Assembly: GCF_020708045.1 (NCBI RefSeq)
Contig: NZ_JAJFES010000002.1
Span: 496,001-560,000, forward strand
Origin: Massilia sp. IC2-278
Lineage (GTDB): Bacteria > Pseudomonadota > Gammaproteobacteria > Burkholderiales > Burkholderiaceae_D
Reading direction: 5' to 3'
Length of the DNA: 64,000 nt
Shown here: positions 10,341 to 18,948 of the stretch, in pieces
Position numbering within the stretch: position 1 is the stretch's first letter
How the letters are laid out: each line of letters begins with the position of its first letter
The notes under the pieces: model-generated
Seen by the model: the letters and a program-made list of their open reading frames with translations, nothing else
Databases searched by the model: none
Told to the model about the DNA's origin: nothing
Program-made: the position numbers and the translations under genes

Positions 10341-11096
10341 ATGACGACCCAAGAAGCGCCAGTCGAAGAAACCTTCATCTCCCACCTCGTCGAGCTGCGC
10401 GACCGCCTGGTCAAGGCCATTATCGGCGTGGCGCTGGTCTGCATCGCGTTGATGATCTGGCCGGGGCCGAAGGAGGTCTACGATTTCCTCGCCGAGCCGA
10501 TGCTGCAATCGCTGCCGCCGGGTGCGAAGATGATCGCCACTGGCGTCGTCTCGCCCTTCCTGGTGCCGATGAAGGTGACGCTGATGGTCGCCTTGATCAT
10601 CGCGCTGCCCTGGGTGTTCTACCAGATCTGGGCCTTTGTCGCCCCCGGCCTGTACGCCCACGAAAAGCGCCTGGTGCTGCCGCTGGTGATCTCGTCCTCG
10701 CTGCTGTTCATCGGCGGCGTGGCTTTCTGCTACTTCCTGGTGTTCGGCCGCGTGTTCCACTTCATTGCCGAATTCGCGCCCTCGACGATCGCGGTGATGC
10801 CGGACATCGAGAACTACCTCGACTTCGTGATGTCGATGTGCCTGGCTTTCGGCGCGACCTTCGAGGTGCCGGTGGTGGTGGTGATCCTGGTGCGCATGGG
10901 GATTGTCAGCATCGAGAAGCTGAAGTCGATCCGCCCCTACATGATCGTCGGCGCCTTCGTGATCGCGGCGATCGTCACGCCGCCGGACGTGGTCAGCCAG
11001 CTGGCCCTGGCCATTCCGATGTGCCTGCTGTTCGAGCTGGGCCTGCTGGTGGCGCCGATGTTCGTGCGCATGACGCAGGCGCCGGAAGAGGCATAA
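10341..11096 (+). CDS. tatC: Sec-independent translocase protein TatC
   Basis: Six-helix integral membrane core of the Tat receptor, 251 residues. The conserved N-terminal motif SHLVELRDRL and the segment LPWVFYQIWAFVAPGLYAHEKR are diagnostic. The late motif FVIAAIVTPPDVVSQ is also present. It is the last gene of the operon and is followed 18 bases later by a strong terminator. Confidence 0.97.
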   Translation: MTTQEAPVEETFISHLVELRDRLVKAIIGVALVCIALMIWPGPKEVYDFLAEPMLQSLPPGAKMIATGVVSPFLVPMKVTLMVALIIALPWVFYQIWAFVAPGLYAHEKRLVLPLVISSSLLFIGGVAFCYFLVFGRVFHFIAEFAPSTIAVMPDIENYLDFVMSMCLAFGATFEVPVVVVILVRMGIVSIEKLKSIRPYMIVGAFVIAAIVTPPDVVSQLALAIPMCLLFELGLLVAPMFVRMTQAPEEA

Positions 11097-11114
11097 GCGG
11101 GGGAAGCAGCCAAC

Positions 11115-11143
11115 AAAAAACCGGAGCGCGCTCCGGTTTTTTT
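11115..11143. terminator. Bidirectional rho-independent terminator
   Basis: A-run, the palindrome CCGGAGCGCGCTCCGG, then a T-run. It serves tatC on the plus strand and the gene at 11156-11422 on the minus strand. Confidence 0.92.
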
Positions 11144-11155
11144 ACGTCCCCCCGC

Positions 11156-11422
11156 TTATTTGCCCGGCTTCGCCTGTGCGCCGCCGCGAATATGCGCCAG
11201 CACCTCCTGCTCGCGCCCGGCCGCCACCAGTTGCGCCGGCGTCTGGCCGCCGAAGGCCTCCAATGGCGCATCCATCCAGGCGCTGGCCGCCTCGTCCTTG
11301 CCGAGTATCCCCTTCATCTCGTGCATGACCGCGTAATACACCTGCGCCTTGCGCGACTGCGCATCGAAGCGGGCGCGCAGGGCGTCCATGGCGTCGGTCG
11401 TGATCTGTCCGTCAGTGCTCAT
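11156..11422 (-). CDS. Small protein with Xre/MbcA/ParS-like (DUF2384) toxin-binding domain
   Basis: An 88-residue protein. The C-terminal half (about residues 35-80) reads GILGKDEAASAWMDAP, then FGGQTPAQLV and EVLAHI. This matches the pattern of the antitoxin Xre/MbcA/ParS toxin-binding domain: helix, Trp-containing segment, GG-TP-LV turn, then a final helix. Antitoxins of this family normally pair with a RES-domain toxin, but no such gene is adjacent. The protein also lacks room for a full N-terminal Xre helix-turn-helix. It could be an orphan antitoxin relative or a regulator. Assignment is by motif only. Confidence 0.6.
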   Translation of the reverse strand: MSTDGQITTDAMDALRARFDAQSRKAQVYYAVMHEMKGILGKDEAASAWMDAPLEAFGGQTPAQLVAAGREQEVLAHIRGGAQAKPGK

Positions 11423-11469
11423 GCTGGTTGTCGTCCAATGAAACCCACATCATACCGCCTGTAAAAGCC

Positions 11470-11564
11470 GGGGTCAGGTCTGACATTCGGACACGGCCTC
11501 TGCTGTAGCTCCATGCTCGGCCTTTCATACGGCTGAGCTTGTGTCCGAATGTCAGACCTGACCC
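11470..11564. repeat. 24-bp inverted repeat, 46-bp loop
   Basis: The arm at 11471-11494 (begins GGGTCAGGTCTGACATTC) is the exact reverse complement of 11541-11564. This is not the REP family found elsewhere in the window and occurs once here. It lies between two divergent genes. It resembles a small non-autonomous palindromic element. Confidence 0.85.
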
Positions 11565-11579
11565 TCGTTGTAAAAATGC

Positions 11580-11610
11580 TTGACCCTGACGCGGCGTCAG
11601 GCTTTATCGT
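11580..11610 (+). promoter_or_regulatory. MerR-type promoter with operator in a 19-bp spacer
   Basis: TTGACC at 11580-11585 (-35) and TATCGT at 11605-11610 (-10) are separated by 19 bp. A perfect dyad, CCTGACGC-G-GCGTCAGG (11585-11601), fills the spacer. This overlong spacer with a central palindrome is the hallmark of promoters activated by MerR-family proteins through DNA untwisting. It lies 34 bp upstream of the MerR gene, implying autoregulation of regulator and exporter. Confidence 0.75.
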
Positions 11611-11643
11611 TATGTGCATTAGGACAACATTACGGAGAGCGCG

Positions 11644-12708
11644 ATGCTGTTGAAGATCGGCCAACTGGCAAAGCAAACCGGCCTGACTGTGCGCACCTTG
11701 CACCATTACGATGCCATCGGTCTGCTGCGCCCGAGCGGACGCGCGGAGAATGGCTACCGCCAGTACAACCGCAACGACGTCGCGCGCCTGCACCAGATCC
11801 AGGCCCTGCGTCGCCTGGGACTCAGCCTGGAAGAGGCGGGGGCATTGCTGGCAGGCGAGAATGCGGATATCGGCGCTATCGTCGCCCAGCAGATCGCCCA
11901 GCTGAACAGCCAGATCGAGAACGCGACCCTGCTGCGCGACCGCCTGCAGCGCCTGCAGGAAGATTTCGTCACGGCGGCCGAGCCGGACTTGCAGGAATGG
12001 CTGACCACGCTGGAACTGATGGCGATCTTCGACAAGCACCTGACGCCGGAGGAAACCGCGCGTTGGCGCACCCATGCGCAGGCCAGCCGCGCCGACGAGG
12101 GACGCGCCTGGAAGGCGCTGGCCGAGCATATCCACGGCCTGATCCGCGCCAAGGTGCCGCCCGAGTCGGAGCAGGCTCAGGACAGCGCACGCCGCTGGAT
12201 GGCGCTGGTCGACCCGCACCTGAAGCGCAGCCCGCAGCTGATGCTCAAAATGGATGCCCTCTACCGCGACCAGCCGGACCTGCAGGCCGCCGCCGGCATG
12301 GACCACCTGCTGTTCGAATATGTCGGCGAGGCCGCCGCCCACTACCGCCTCGCCTTGTACGCGCGCCACCTGACTCCGGCCCAGCTGGAAGGCATGCACG
12401 AACGCTTCCTACGCCACCCGAACGGCCTGTGGGTGGCGCTGTGCCGCGACCTGGGCGCGCTGATGGATACAGGCGCGGCACCGGCCGATTCAGCAGTGCA
12501 GGCGCTGTGCCTGCGCTGGCGCCAGCTGTTCGCCGAATGCTACGGCAGCGACCCCGAGGTCAAGGCGCGCATCCTGCACGCCCAGGCCAACGATCCGCAG
12601 CTGGTGCTGGGCAGCGTCTGGGACACGCCGCTGCGCGCCTACCTGGATGCCGGCCTGGCCCATCTCGAGGCGCAGGAAGCCAGCGCGCGGGAGACCAGCC
12701 ATGTCTGA
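11644..12708 (+). CDS. MerR-family regulator with TipAS-like ligand domain
   Basis: 354-residue transcription factor. Residues 1-70 form a MerR winged helix-turn-helix (IGQLAKQTGLTVRTLHHYDAIGLL, then NGYRQY). A coiled-coil dimerisation helix (about 75-115) follows. The C-terminal region from about residue 120 (LMAIFDKHLTPEETARW) resembles the TipAS antibiotic-recognition domain, seen in regulators that bind drugs. It overlaps the MFS gene by 8 bases, so it probably controls that exporter. GGAGAG precedes the start. The inducer is unknown; a hydrophobic drug is an inference from family and context. Confidence 0.85.
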   Translation: MLLKIGQLAKQTGLTVRTLHHYDAIGLLRPSGRAENGYRQYNRNDVARLHQIQALRRLGLSLEEAGALLAGENADIGAIVAQQIAQLNSQIENATLLRDRLQRLQEDFVTAAEPDLQEWLTTLELMAIFDKHLTPEETARWRTHAQASRADEGRAWKALAEHIHGLIRAKVPPESEQAQDSARRWMALVDPHLKRSPQLMLKMDALYRDQPDLQAAAGMDHLLFEYVGEAAAHYRLALYARHLTPAQLEGMHERFLRHPNGLWVALCRDLGALMDTGAAPADSAVQALCLRWRQLFAECYGSDPEVKARILHAQANDPQLVLGSVWDTPLRAYLDAGLAHLEAQEASARETSHV

Positions 12709-13972
12709 GCGCGATCCGAACCCGGGCGCCCTGTGGCGCAACACGAACTTCCGCTGGCTGTTCGGCGGCGGCGTCATCTCCCTGCTGGGCGACCAGTTCA
12801 CGCTCATCGCCTTGCCCTGGCTGGTACTGAAACTGAGCGGCGACCCGCTGGCACTGGGCGGCGTGCTGGCCGCGATCGGCGCGCCGCGCGCCATCTTCAT
12901 GCTGGTCGGCGGCGCCATCGTCGACCGCAGCTCGCCACGCCGCATCCTGCTGCTCACCAAGTACGCCAACGCCGTCCTGATCGGCCTGCTCGGCGCGCTA
13001 GTGCTGACTCAGCGCGTCGACATGGCGCTGGTGTATGTGCTGGCGGCGGCGATCGGCGTGTGCAGCGCCTTTGCCTACCCGGCCGGCAGCGCGCTGCTGC
13101 CCGGCGTGCTGGAACCGGCGCTGCTGGCGCCAGCGAACGGCATCCTGATGGGCATGCGCCAGGTCGCGATGCTGCTCGGCCCCTTGTTGGCGGGCGTGGT
13201 GATCGCCGCGGGTGGAGATGCGGGCGACGCCGGTGGCGGCATCGCCGATGCGCGCGGCCTCGGCATCGCCCTGCTGCTCGATGCGCTCAGCTACCTGCTG
13301 TCGGCCGCCACGCTGGCGCGCGTGCGTCCCTTGGCGCAGACGCCCCCGGCCGCGAACAAACCGCCGCTGCTGGCCAGCCTGAAAGCCGGCCTGCGCTACT
13401 GCTGGGACGACACCACGCTGCGCGCCTGCTTCCTCTACTGGAGCGCGATGGCGCTGTTCGTTTCCGGTCCGCTGCAGATCGCCATGCCGCTGCTGGCCGA
13501 GCGCCTGGGCGGAGCCGGCACCTATGGCAGCCTGATGGCCGCGCATGGCGCCGGCATGCTGGCCGGGATGCTGCTCTCAAACGTACGCCCGGGCCTGCGC
13601 ATCGCCAACTTCGGCACCACACTGCTGGTGGCCGACGGCGTGGTCGGCCTGCTGTTCATCGCCATGGCCGGCGTGGCCGGCGTCTGGCAGGGCGTCGGCT
13701 TGCTGGTGGCGCTGGGTGTCGTCGGCGGCTACCTGCAAGTGGCGGTGATGTCCTGGCTGCAGCGGCGCATCAGCCTCGACATGCTGGGCCGCGCGATGGC
13801 CCTGCTGATGTTCCTGTTCATGGGGCTGGCGCCGCTGTCGGCGGCGCTGAGCGGCTGGCTGGTGGGCGTGGTCGGGCTGGGTGCGATCTTCGCCGGGGCG
13901 GGCGTGGCGATGCTGGTGGTAGTGGTGTGCGGGTATGTCGGCACGCCGATCAGGCACCTGAGCGAGACCTGA
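12701..13972 (+). CDS. MFS transporter, probable drug exporter
   Basis: 423-residue major facilitator protein with about 12 hydrophobic segments. The start at 12701 lies inside the 3' end of the regulator gene, giving MSERDPNPGALWRNTNFRWLFGG. The first loop carries GGAIVDRSSPRRILL, a form of the MFS loop 2-3 motif. A Gly/Asp-rich insertion (about residues 168-186) falls between helices. Resemblance is to the DHA3-like group of exporters. Tight overlap with a TipAS-type regulator suggests drug-induced efflux, but the substrate cannot be told from sequence. Confidence 0.85.
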   Translation: MSERDPNPGALWRNTNFRWLFGGGVISLLGDQFTLIALPWLVLKLSGDPLALGGVLAAIGAPRAIFMLVGGAIVDRSSPRRILLLTKYANAVLIGLLGALVLTQRVDMALVYVLAAAIGVCSAFAYPAGSALLPGVLEPALLAPANGILMGMRQVAMLLGPLLAGVVIAAGGDAGDAGGGIADARGLGIALLLDALSYLLSAATLARVRPLAQTPPAANKPPLLASLKAGLRYCWDDTTLRACFLYWSAMALFVSGPLQIAMPLLAERLGGAGTYGSLMAAHGAGMLAGMLLSNVRPGLRIANFGTTLLVADGVVGLLFIAMAGVAGVWQGVGLLVALGVVGGYLQVAVMSWLQRRISLDMLGRAMALLMFLFMGLAPLSAALSGWLVGVVGLGAIFAGAGVAMLVVVVCGYVGTPIRHLSET

Positions 13973-14229
13973 TGGCAGTCCCGGTAGCGTGGATTGCGCT
14001 GCCGGGTTTATCCGCCTGGATCTCGTGAGCCCGGACATGTCCATTTTCCGGAACGGGGAAGGTACAGACCGGCAGATGGGATTTCAGGTAACCGGATTTC
14101 AGGTCCGCTGCTGCGGCTGATTGTCTGCGTGATCAATGTGCAGGCAAATTGCCCGCGTCATGCACCAGGACGACAATGGGCGCCTGAGCCGGTTGCATGA
14201 CCTGCTTATCCACGCCGATGCGCTGTTCG

Positions 14230-15174
14230 TTATTCTTGCACTGCCGGTTCCGAGAACGTAGCGCCGCCGAGATGGCTGATATAGATGCGGCGTTGGCTCA
14301 TCGATATCAGGACACGGTGATTGCGCAGGAAGTCGAGGCCGAGCACCATCATCTCGCCCGACAGGCTCATGTCGAAAACGCGCAGGCTGGCCTGCGGGAC
14401 TTTGTAATTCCCGATCGACAGATCCGACACCGGCGCACGCCAGACTTTCATGCGTGTATCCCGCCAGCTGATGATCTCGCCGCTGGGCGCCACATCCGGT
14501 GCATCCGTACGGATACCCAGGCGTGCCGCCGTATGCAGGTCGAGGTAGGAATAGGGCGAGCCGGTGGCAATCGTCGCACTCACGTCGGTGCCATTGATGC
14601 GTACCTTGAACCAGGGCCGTAAATCCTTGAGCGACGGGTCGAGCTTGAAATCCACGGTATGTGCTTGCGGATCCCAGGATGCGAGGAACGCCTTGCGGCA
14701 TCCGCTGGGGCGGCTGACGCGCATTTCCTTATTGGCCAGCCACAAGTCCAGGTCCTTGCGCAGGAAATGACTCATGCCGAGACTGCCTGCGGCATCGTCA
14801 TCCGAATCGACGACCGAAAAATATCCTTTGGCGTCGATACCGGCGGCATTCAATTGCGATAACAGGGCAACCATGATGTCGACGCCTGCATATGTGGTTT
14901 CCGAGCGCCTGACCTTGACGCCCAACTTTTCGAGTGGCGCACGATGCAGCAGCGTGACACGGCTTTCGGTTTCGAGCAGCATGTTCGCATTCTGGCCATC
15001 GATCGTGACAGGGAGGGCAGGGTATTGATGGGAACCGACCAGGCTCAAGGGAACCAGCGTCGTCGTTCCCATGTCGCATGCCTGGGCATGGGCGGAACCG
15101 GGAAGCGTGGTCGATGCCATGGCGGCAGACAGAACAAGAGAGGAGAAGCCGGAAAATCGGGATGCGTTATTCAT
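14230..15174 (-). CDS. Secreted retropepsin-like protein lacking catalytic Asp
   Basis: 314-residue exported protein. The signal peptide is MNNASRFSGFSSLVLSAAM, ending near SAHAQA. Two lobes resemble aspartyl-protease halves. In the first, the expected DTG is replaced in MLLETESRVTLL; in the second it is replaced in SATIATGSPYSYLDL. Each is followed by a typical LG(V/I)-type turn, and the closing GLDFLRNHRVLIS is also retropepsin-like. Both catalytic Asp positions are therefore non-Asp (Glu and Ala), so it is probably inactive as a classical aspartyl protease. An alternative ATG at 15237, with a better AGGG ribosome site, would add 21 residues before the signal peptide. Confidence 0.6.
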   Translation of the reverse strand: MNNASRFSGFSSLVLSAAMASTTLPGSAHAQACDMGTTTLVPLSLVGSHQYPALPVTIDGQNANMLLETESRVTLLHRAPLEKLGVKVRRSETTYAGVDIMVALLSQLNAAGIDAKGYFSVVDSDDDAAGSLGMSHFLRKDLDLWLANKEMRVSRPSGCRKAFLASWDPQAHTVDFKLDPSLKDLRPWFKVRINGTDVSATIATGSPYSYLDLHTAARLGIRTDAPDVAPSGEIISWRDTRMKVWRAPVSDLSIGNYKVPQASLRVFDMSLSGEMMVLGLDFLRNHRVLISMSQRRIYISHLGGATFSEPAVQE

Positions 15175-15299
15175 GGACTGGTAATCGGTACCGATCGGGC
15201 GGCGGCTGGAAAGGCCACAGACCAATGCATTATTCATGGAAACCCTGATGGTGTAGCGATCTTGATGTGCTGCTCGGTGGGGTTTTGTTCTTGCCGGGA

Positions 15300-15830
15300 T
15301 CAGCCGCCCATTCCCAGAGCCGGCCGCGTGGCCAGCCGCACTTTCACATACGCCAGCCATTGGTCGTTCTCGTCGACCTTCCCATCCACGATCTCGATCT
15401 TCTCGAAGCTGCGCCACGTTGCCTGCGAACCCTGGAACACGAGGTAGCTTTCGCCCAGCACGAAGCTGGGCGCGATGATGCAGTCGCTTTCGTTGATGGT
15501 CCGGCCGCCGCCGTGCTTCCAGAACACCGGCGCGGTGTGGTGCTCGAAGCTCGTATCCTTGTGGTTGCCGGTGGCCGGACCGCCCATCAGCGTGAAACTT
15601 TCCTGTTCCGGTCCGGCCAGGCGCTGCTGCACGACGAAGCGGTACTCGACTGCGGATTCTCCGGCAGGCGTGGCGCTCACGGCCATCGCCACCGTCACAT
15701 CCCTCGCCCGCGCGATCTGTTCATCCACGCCGATCAGCTGCTGGGGCAGGGGACGATAGCAGGCCGATGCATCGTGGAGGATGAATGCGCAGAGCAGGGC
15801 AACCAGGCTGCGCGTCACGGGCTTACGCAT
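15300..15830 (-). CDS. Hypothetical exported protein
   Basis: 176 residues, beginning with a signal peptide (MRKPVTRSLVALLCAFILHDASA) followed at once by Cys. The segment ASAC could be an imperfect lipobox or a plain signal-peptidase site. The mature part has no motif I recognise. Its start lies inside the 3' end of the DUF2167 gene (8-base overlap), so the two are probably co-transcribed. Confidence 0.7.
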   Translation of the reverse strand: MRKPVTRSLVALLCAFILHDASACYRPLPQQLIGVDEQIARARDVTVAMAVSATPAGESAVEYRFVVQQRLAGPEQESFTLMGGPATGNHKDTSFEHHTAPVFWKHGGGRTINESDCIIAPSFVLGESYLVFQGSQATWRSFEKIEIVDGKVDENDQWLAYVKVRLATRPALGMGG

Positions 15831-16710
15831 CCTTGCGCTTGAAGAACTTGGCCAGCCCCGCCACCAGCCCGAAGCCCGCGATCAGGGCAATCTTGGCAAA
15901 TTTTGCCAAGAAGGCCGCGATCACCGCGAACAGCCCCAGCTTCTTGGCCGCGACACCGGTCACCAGCGCGGCGATCCCGTACTCCGCCACCTTGTCGGTG
16001 CCGGCATTGAAGTCGGCGTAGGTCTTGCCGGTATTGAAGCTGGTCTGGGTCAGCAGGGTCTGCACGAAGGGTTTGTTGCGGGGCAGCGAATCCAGCCCGG
16101 ACACCAGGTTCATCGACAGGTAGCCTTCGCGGCCCAGCACGTAGGTGTTGTAGTTGACGCCGTGCTCTTCGTTGCCGGCGCCCTTGTCCTTGCTTTCGAT
16201 GGCCCACACCAGGCGGTGCGTGGCCTTGTCGTAGGTCGGCTTCTGGCTCCAGCCGACGATTTCCATGTCGGGCATACCACGTGCCTGGCGCTCCTTGTTG
16301 CCTTCCTCGGTGCCTTCCTTGATGCCGCTGAGTAGTTCGTCCGCATTCCAGTCCGCCGCCTCGTCGTCCTTGATGTAGCCGGCGTCGATGTAGCGCGGGA
16401 CGACGAAGCTGTCGCCTTCGGGCGGCAGGATCACGCCGAGGCGGCTCGGGTCTTCGCCGTTGCCCATGGCTTTCAGCAGCTGGTCGGCCTGCGGCTGGGG
16501 GATGAAGGCGTAGCCCTCGGGGAGTTTCAGGCGGGCCTGCTTGCCGAGCGGGATCTCGGCCGGACCGGACTGCATGGCCGCCTGCACGGCCGCGCTGGCC
16601 GCTTTCATTTCCGCTTCCTGGTCGATCTTGCCGGGCTGCGCATAGGCGCCAGTCAATGCGAACGAAACGAGCAGTGCGCCTGCGGCGCGCGTGGTCCATG
16701 CAGTGTTCAT
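15823..16710 (-). CDS. DUF2167 family membrane-anchored protein
   Basis: 295 residues with an N-terminal signal peptide (MNTAWTTRAAGALLVSFALT, cleavage near AYAQ). Features recalling the DUF2167 family are LPEGYAFIP, DWNADELLSG, MEIVGWSQKPTYD, LVWAIESKDKG and VNYNTYVLGREGYLSMNLV. A hydrophobic C-terminal segment (LFAVIAAFLAKFAKIALIAGF) ends in a Lys/Arg-rich tail, consistent with inner-membrane anchoring and a periplasmic domain. GGGGAG precedes the start. The role is unknown. The frame extends upstream to 17226, but that part is a shadow of the SDR gene. Confidence 0.85.
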   Translation of the reverse strand: MNTAWTTRAAGALLVSFALTGAYAQPGKIDQEAEMKAASAAVQAAMQSGPAEIPLGKQARLKLPEGYAFIPQPQADQLLKAMGNGEDPSRLGVILPPEGDSFVVPRYIDAGYIKDDEAADWNADELLSGIKEGTEEGNKERQARGMPDMEIVGWSQKPTYDKATHRLVWAIESKDKGAGNEEHGVNYNTYVLGREGYLSMNLVSGLDSLPRNKPFVQTLLTQTSFNTGKTYADFNAGTDKVAEYGIAALVTGVAAKKLGLFAVIAAFLAKFAKIALIAGFGLVAGLAKFFKRKDA

Positions 16711-16936
16711 GAAGCTCCCCGGTGATGGTCCGGCAGATGCGCCGTGGTGGTATCGATCTTGGTGTGCTGTTATTTTAAGCGCGAGGACAGCGCTCAATAC
16801 TCTCCAATTATTACTATTTTGTAAGGGATGAACCGGGTGCGGATGCCAGTTCGGGCCTGCCCCGATCGTCGAAGCAGGACATATCCGATGGCCACAATTG
16901 GCGCGTTGAAGACCTTGATCCGAAAGCGGAGGATCG

Positions 16937-17740
16937 TCAGGCAGCGGCCAGGTAACGTGCGCCGGGCTGTGCGTGCGAGAAGCGCTGTGCCAGTGCCTGG
17001 CGGCTGGCTTCGTGACGGGTCCAGTCGGCGCCGTCCTGCAGCGGCGGGATGGTGACGACTTCGCCCTGGTCCAAGCCGGCAAGGGCGGCATCGACCATGT
17101 CGCTGGCGTGCATGACCCAGTTCTGCGGCATGTTCGAATACGCCATGCCGGCGGTGTCCCAGAACTCGGTGGCGGTGGCGCCCGGCAGGACGGCCTGCAC
17201 CCGCACGCCCTTGTCCGCCAGTTCATGCTGCAGGGACTGGGTCAGGGCCAGCACGTAGGCCTTGCTGGCGCCGTACACGCCGTTCAGGATTTCAGGCGCC
17301 ACTGCAACGATCGAGGCGATGTTGATGATCGTGCCGGCGCCGCGCGCCACGAAGCCGGGCGCCGCCGCATAGGTAAGGCGGGTGGGGGCGGTCACGTTAA
17401 TGTCGATCATCTGTTCCATGCGGTCGACCTCCGAGTCGAGCAGCGGCGTCACGCCGCCAAAGCCGGCGTTATTCAGCAGCAGCGTGATCGAGGCGTCGGC
17501 GCGCAGGATCGCTTCGACCCGCGCCAGGTCGTCGCGCTGGCCCAGGTCGGCCTGGACCACGGTGACCTGGCGTCCATGGGCGGCCTGTACCTTGTCGGCC
17601 ACGGCGTGCAGGCGCTCTTCGTTGCGGGCAACCAGGATCAAATCGTAGCCGCGTTCGGCCAGGCGCTGCGCGTAGATGGCGCCGATGCCTGAGGATGCGC
17701 CAGTAATCAATGCGGTACCGCGTGGGGAAGTGGTGTTCAT
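16937..17740 (-). CDS. SDR-family NAD(P)-dependent oxidoreductase
   Basis: 267-residue classical short-chain dehydrogenase. The cofactor motif TGASSGIG is near the N-terminus, followed by NNAG and the catalytic Ser/Tyr/Lys set in NIASIVAVAPEILNGVYGASK. The start at 17740 is set by AAGGAG just upstream. It is divergently transcribed from the GlxA-type regulator at 17893, with 152 bases between, so that regulator may control it. The substrate is unknown. Confidence 0.92.
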   Translation of the reverse strand: MNTTSPRGTALITGASSGIGAIYAQRLAERGYDLILVARNEERLHAVADKVQAAHGRQVTVVQADLGQRDDLARVEAILRADASITLLLNNAGFGGVTPLLDSEVDRMEQMIDINVTAPTRLTYAAAPGFVARGAGTIINIASIVAVAPEILNGVYGASKAYVLALTQSLQHELADKGVRVQAVLPGATATEFWDTAGMAYSNMPQNWVMHASDMVDAALAGLDQGEVVTIPPLQDGADWTRHEASRQALAQRFSHAQPGARYLAAA

Positions 17741-17892
17741 GTCGATCTCCTTGTGTGGGGGTGGGTTGATGAGATGAAGTATGGCCCCGTAAGCCGAAGA
17801 CCGATATGACATCTTTCCCTCTTTTCCAGACATCGCATTACGGCCATGTTCCGCGTTAGAATCGGCGCATCATCCACTCCATCGGGCATGCC

Positions 17893-18858
17893 ATGGCCGC
17901 ACGTATCGCACTCGTCGTCTTCCCCGGTTTCCAGATGCTCGACTTCGCCGCGTTGACGGCTTTCGAGCTGGCCAATGCCGAGCATGGCGGCGCGCCGTAT
18001 ACCGTCGAGACGGTGTCGCACAGCGGCGGGCCGGTGCGCAGCTCGGCCGGGGTGCAGGTGGACACGGCGCCGATCGGCCGGCGCGTCTACGACACCCTTT
18101 TGATCGCCGGGCCGACGGTGGTGGCGCCGGCCGAGCCGGAACTACTGGCGGCCCTGCGCCGTACAGCGCCGCGGACGCGCCGTACCGCCTGCCTGTGCAC
18201 CGGCGCCTTTGTTGCCGCCGAGGCCGGGCTGCTCGATGGCCGCCGCGTGACGACGCACTGGGCGCTCGGCAACCAGCTCAGGAAGCAGTACCCCGGCATT
18301 CTTCTCGATGACGACAAGATCTTCGTGAACGACGGTCCGGTCTGGACCTCGGCCGGCATGACGGCCTGCATCGACCTGGCAATCGCCCTGGTCGAGGCGG
18401 ACCTGGGCAGCGAACTGGCCAGGACGGTAGCGCGCAAGCTGGTGATGTACCACCGCCGCACCGGCGGCCAGTCGCAGTTTTCGTCGCTGGCCGAAATGGA
18501 TGGCGGCTCGGACCGTATCCGCAGCGCGCTGCTGTACGCGAAGCAGAACCTGCAAACGCCGCTGTCGGTGGAGCAGCTGGCCGGCCACGTCAACTGGAGC
18601 CCGCGCCACTTCAGCCGCGCGTTCCGCGACCAGACGGGCCATTCGCCGGCCAAGGCCATCGAGAAGCTGCGCCTGGAAGCGGCACGTTCGATGCTGGAAG
18701 ACGGCCACGTCTCGATTGCGCGGGTGGCGGCGCAAACCGGTTTCGGCGACGAGGAAAGGATGCGGCGCGCCTTTGTGCGCACGCTCGGCAAGCCGCCGCA
18801 GGCCGTACTGCGCGAAGCGCGCCAGCGCGCCGGCTACGAGGTGCCGGACTTCGCCTGA
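17893..18858 (+). CDS. GlxA-family AraC-type transcriptional regulator
   Basis: 321 residues. The N-terminal DJ-1/PfpI-like domain (about 1-190) has the nucleophile-elbow cysteine Cys102 in CLCTGAF. The C-terminal AraC/XylS DNA-binding domain (about 215-315) has two helix-turn-helix units, around SVEQLAGHVNWSPRHFSRAF and SIARVAAQTGFGDEERMRRAF. Sensing by the DJ-1 part is inferred. Divergent orientation suggests control of the SDR gene. Confidence 0.92.
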   Translation: MAARIALVVFPGFQMLDFAALTAFELANAEHGGAPYTVETVSHSGGPVRSSAGVQVDTAPIGRRVYDTLLIAGPTVVAPAEPELLAALRRTAPRTRRTACLCTGAFVAAEAGLLDGRRVTTHWALGNQLRKQYPGILLDDDKIFVNDGPVWTSAGMTACIDLAIALVEADLGSELARTVARKLVMYHRRTGGQSQFSSLAEMDGGSDRIRSALLYAKQNLQTPLSVEQLAGHVNWSPRHFSRAFRDQTGHSPAKAIEKLRLEAARSMLEDGHVSIARVAAQTGFGDEERMRRAFVRTLGKPPQAVLREARQRAGYEVPDFA

Positions 18859-18883
18859 CGGGAAGTTGGTAGCGGACAGGCGC

Positions 18884-18913
18884 AAAAAAAAACCGGAGCC
18901 TGTGGCCCCGGTT
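18884..18913 (-). terminator. Rho-independent terminator of the DUF885 gene
   Basis: On the minus strand: a stem ACCGGGGCC/GGCTCCGGT with one G-T wobble and loop ACA, then nine T. It may also end the convergent AraC-type gene on the other strand. Confidence 0.85.
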
Positions 18914-18948
18914 CGGTGTCGATGCAGTCTTGCTCAGTCCATCATCGC

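Noticed and set aside
14079..14104. 11-bp direct repeat GGATTTCAGGT in tandem
   Set aside because: Only two short copies, not found elsewhere in the window; too little to call an element.
13994..14200. 68-residue frame between the MFS gene and the pseudo-protease
   Set aside because: No ribosome site or family features; the stretch 13973-14229 appears non-coding.
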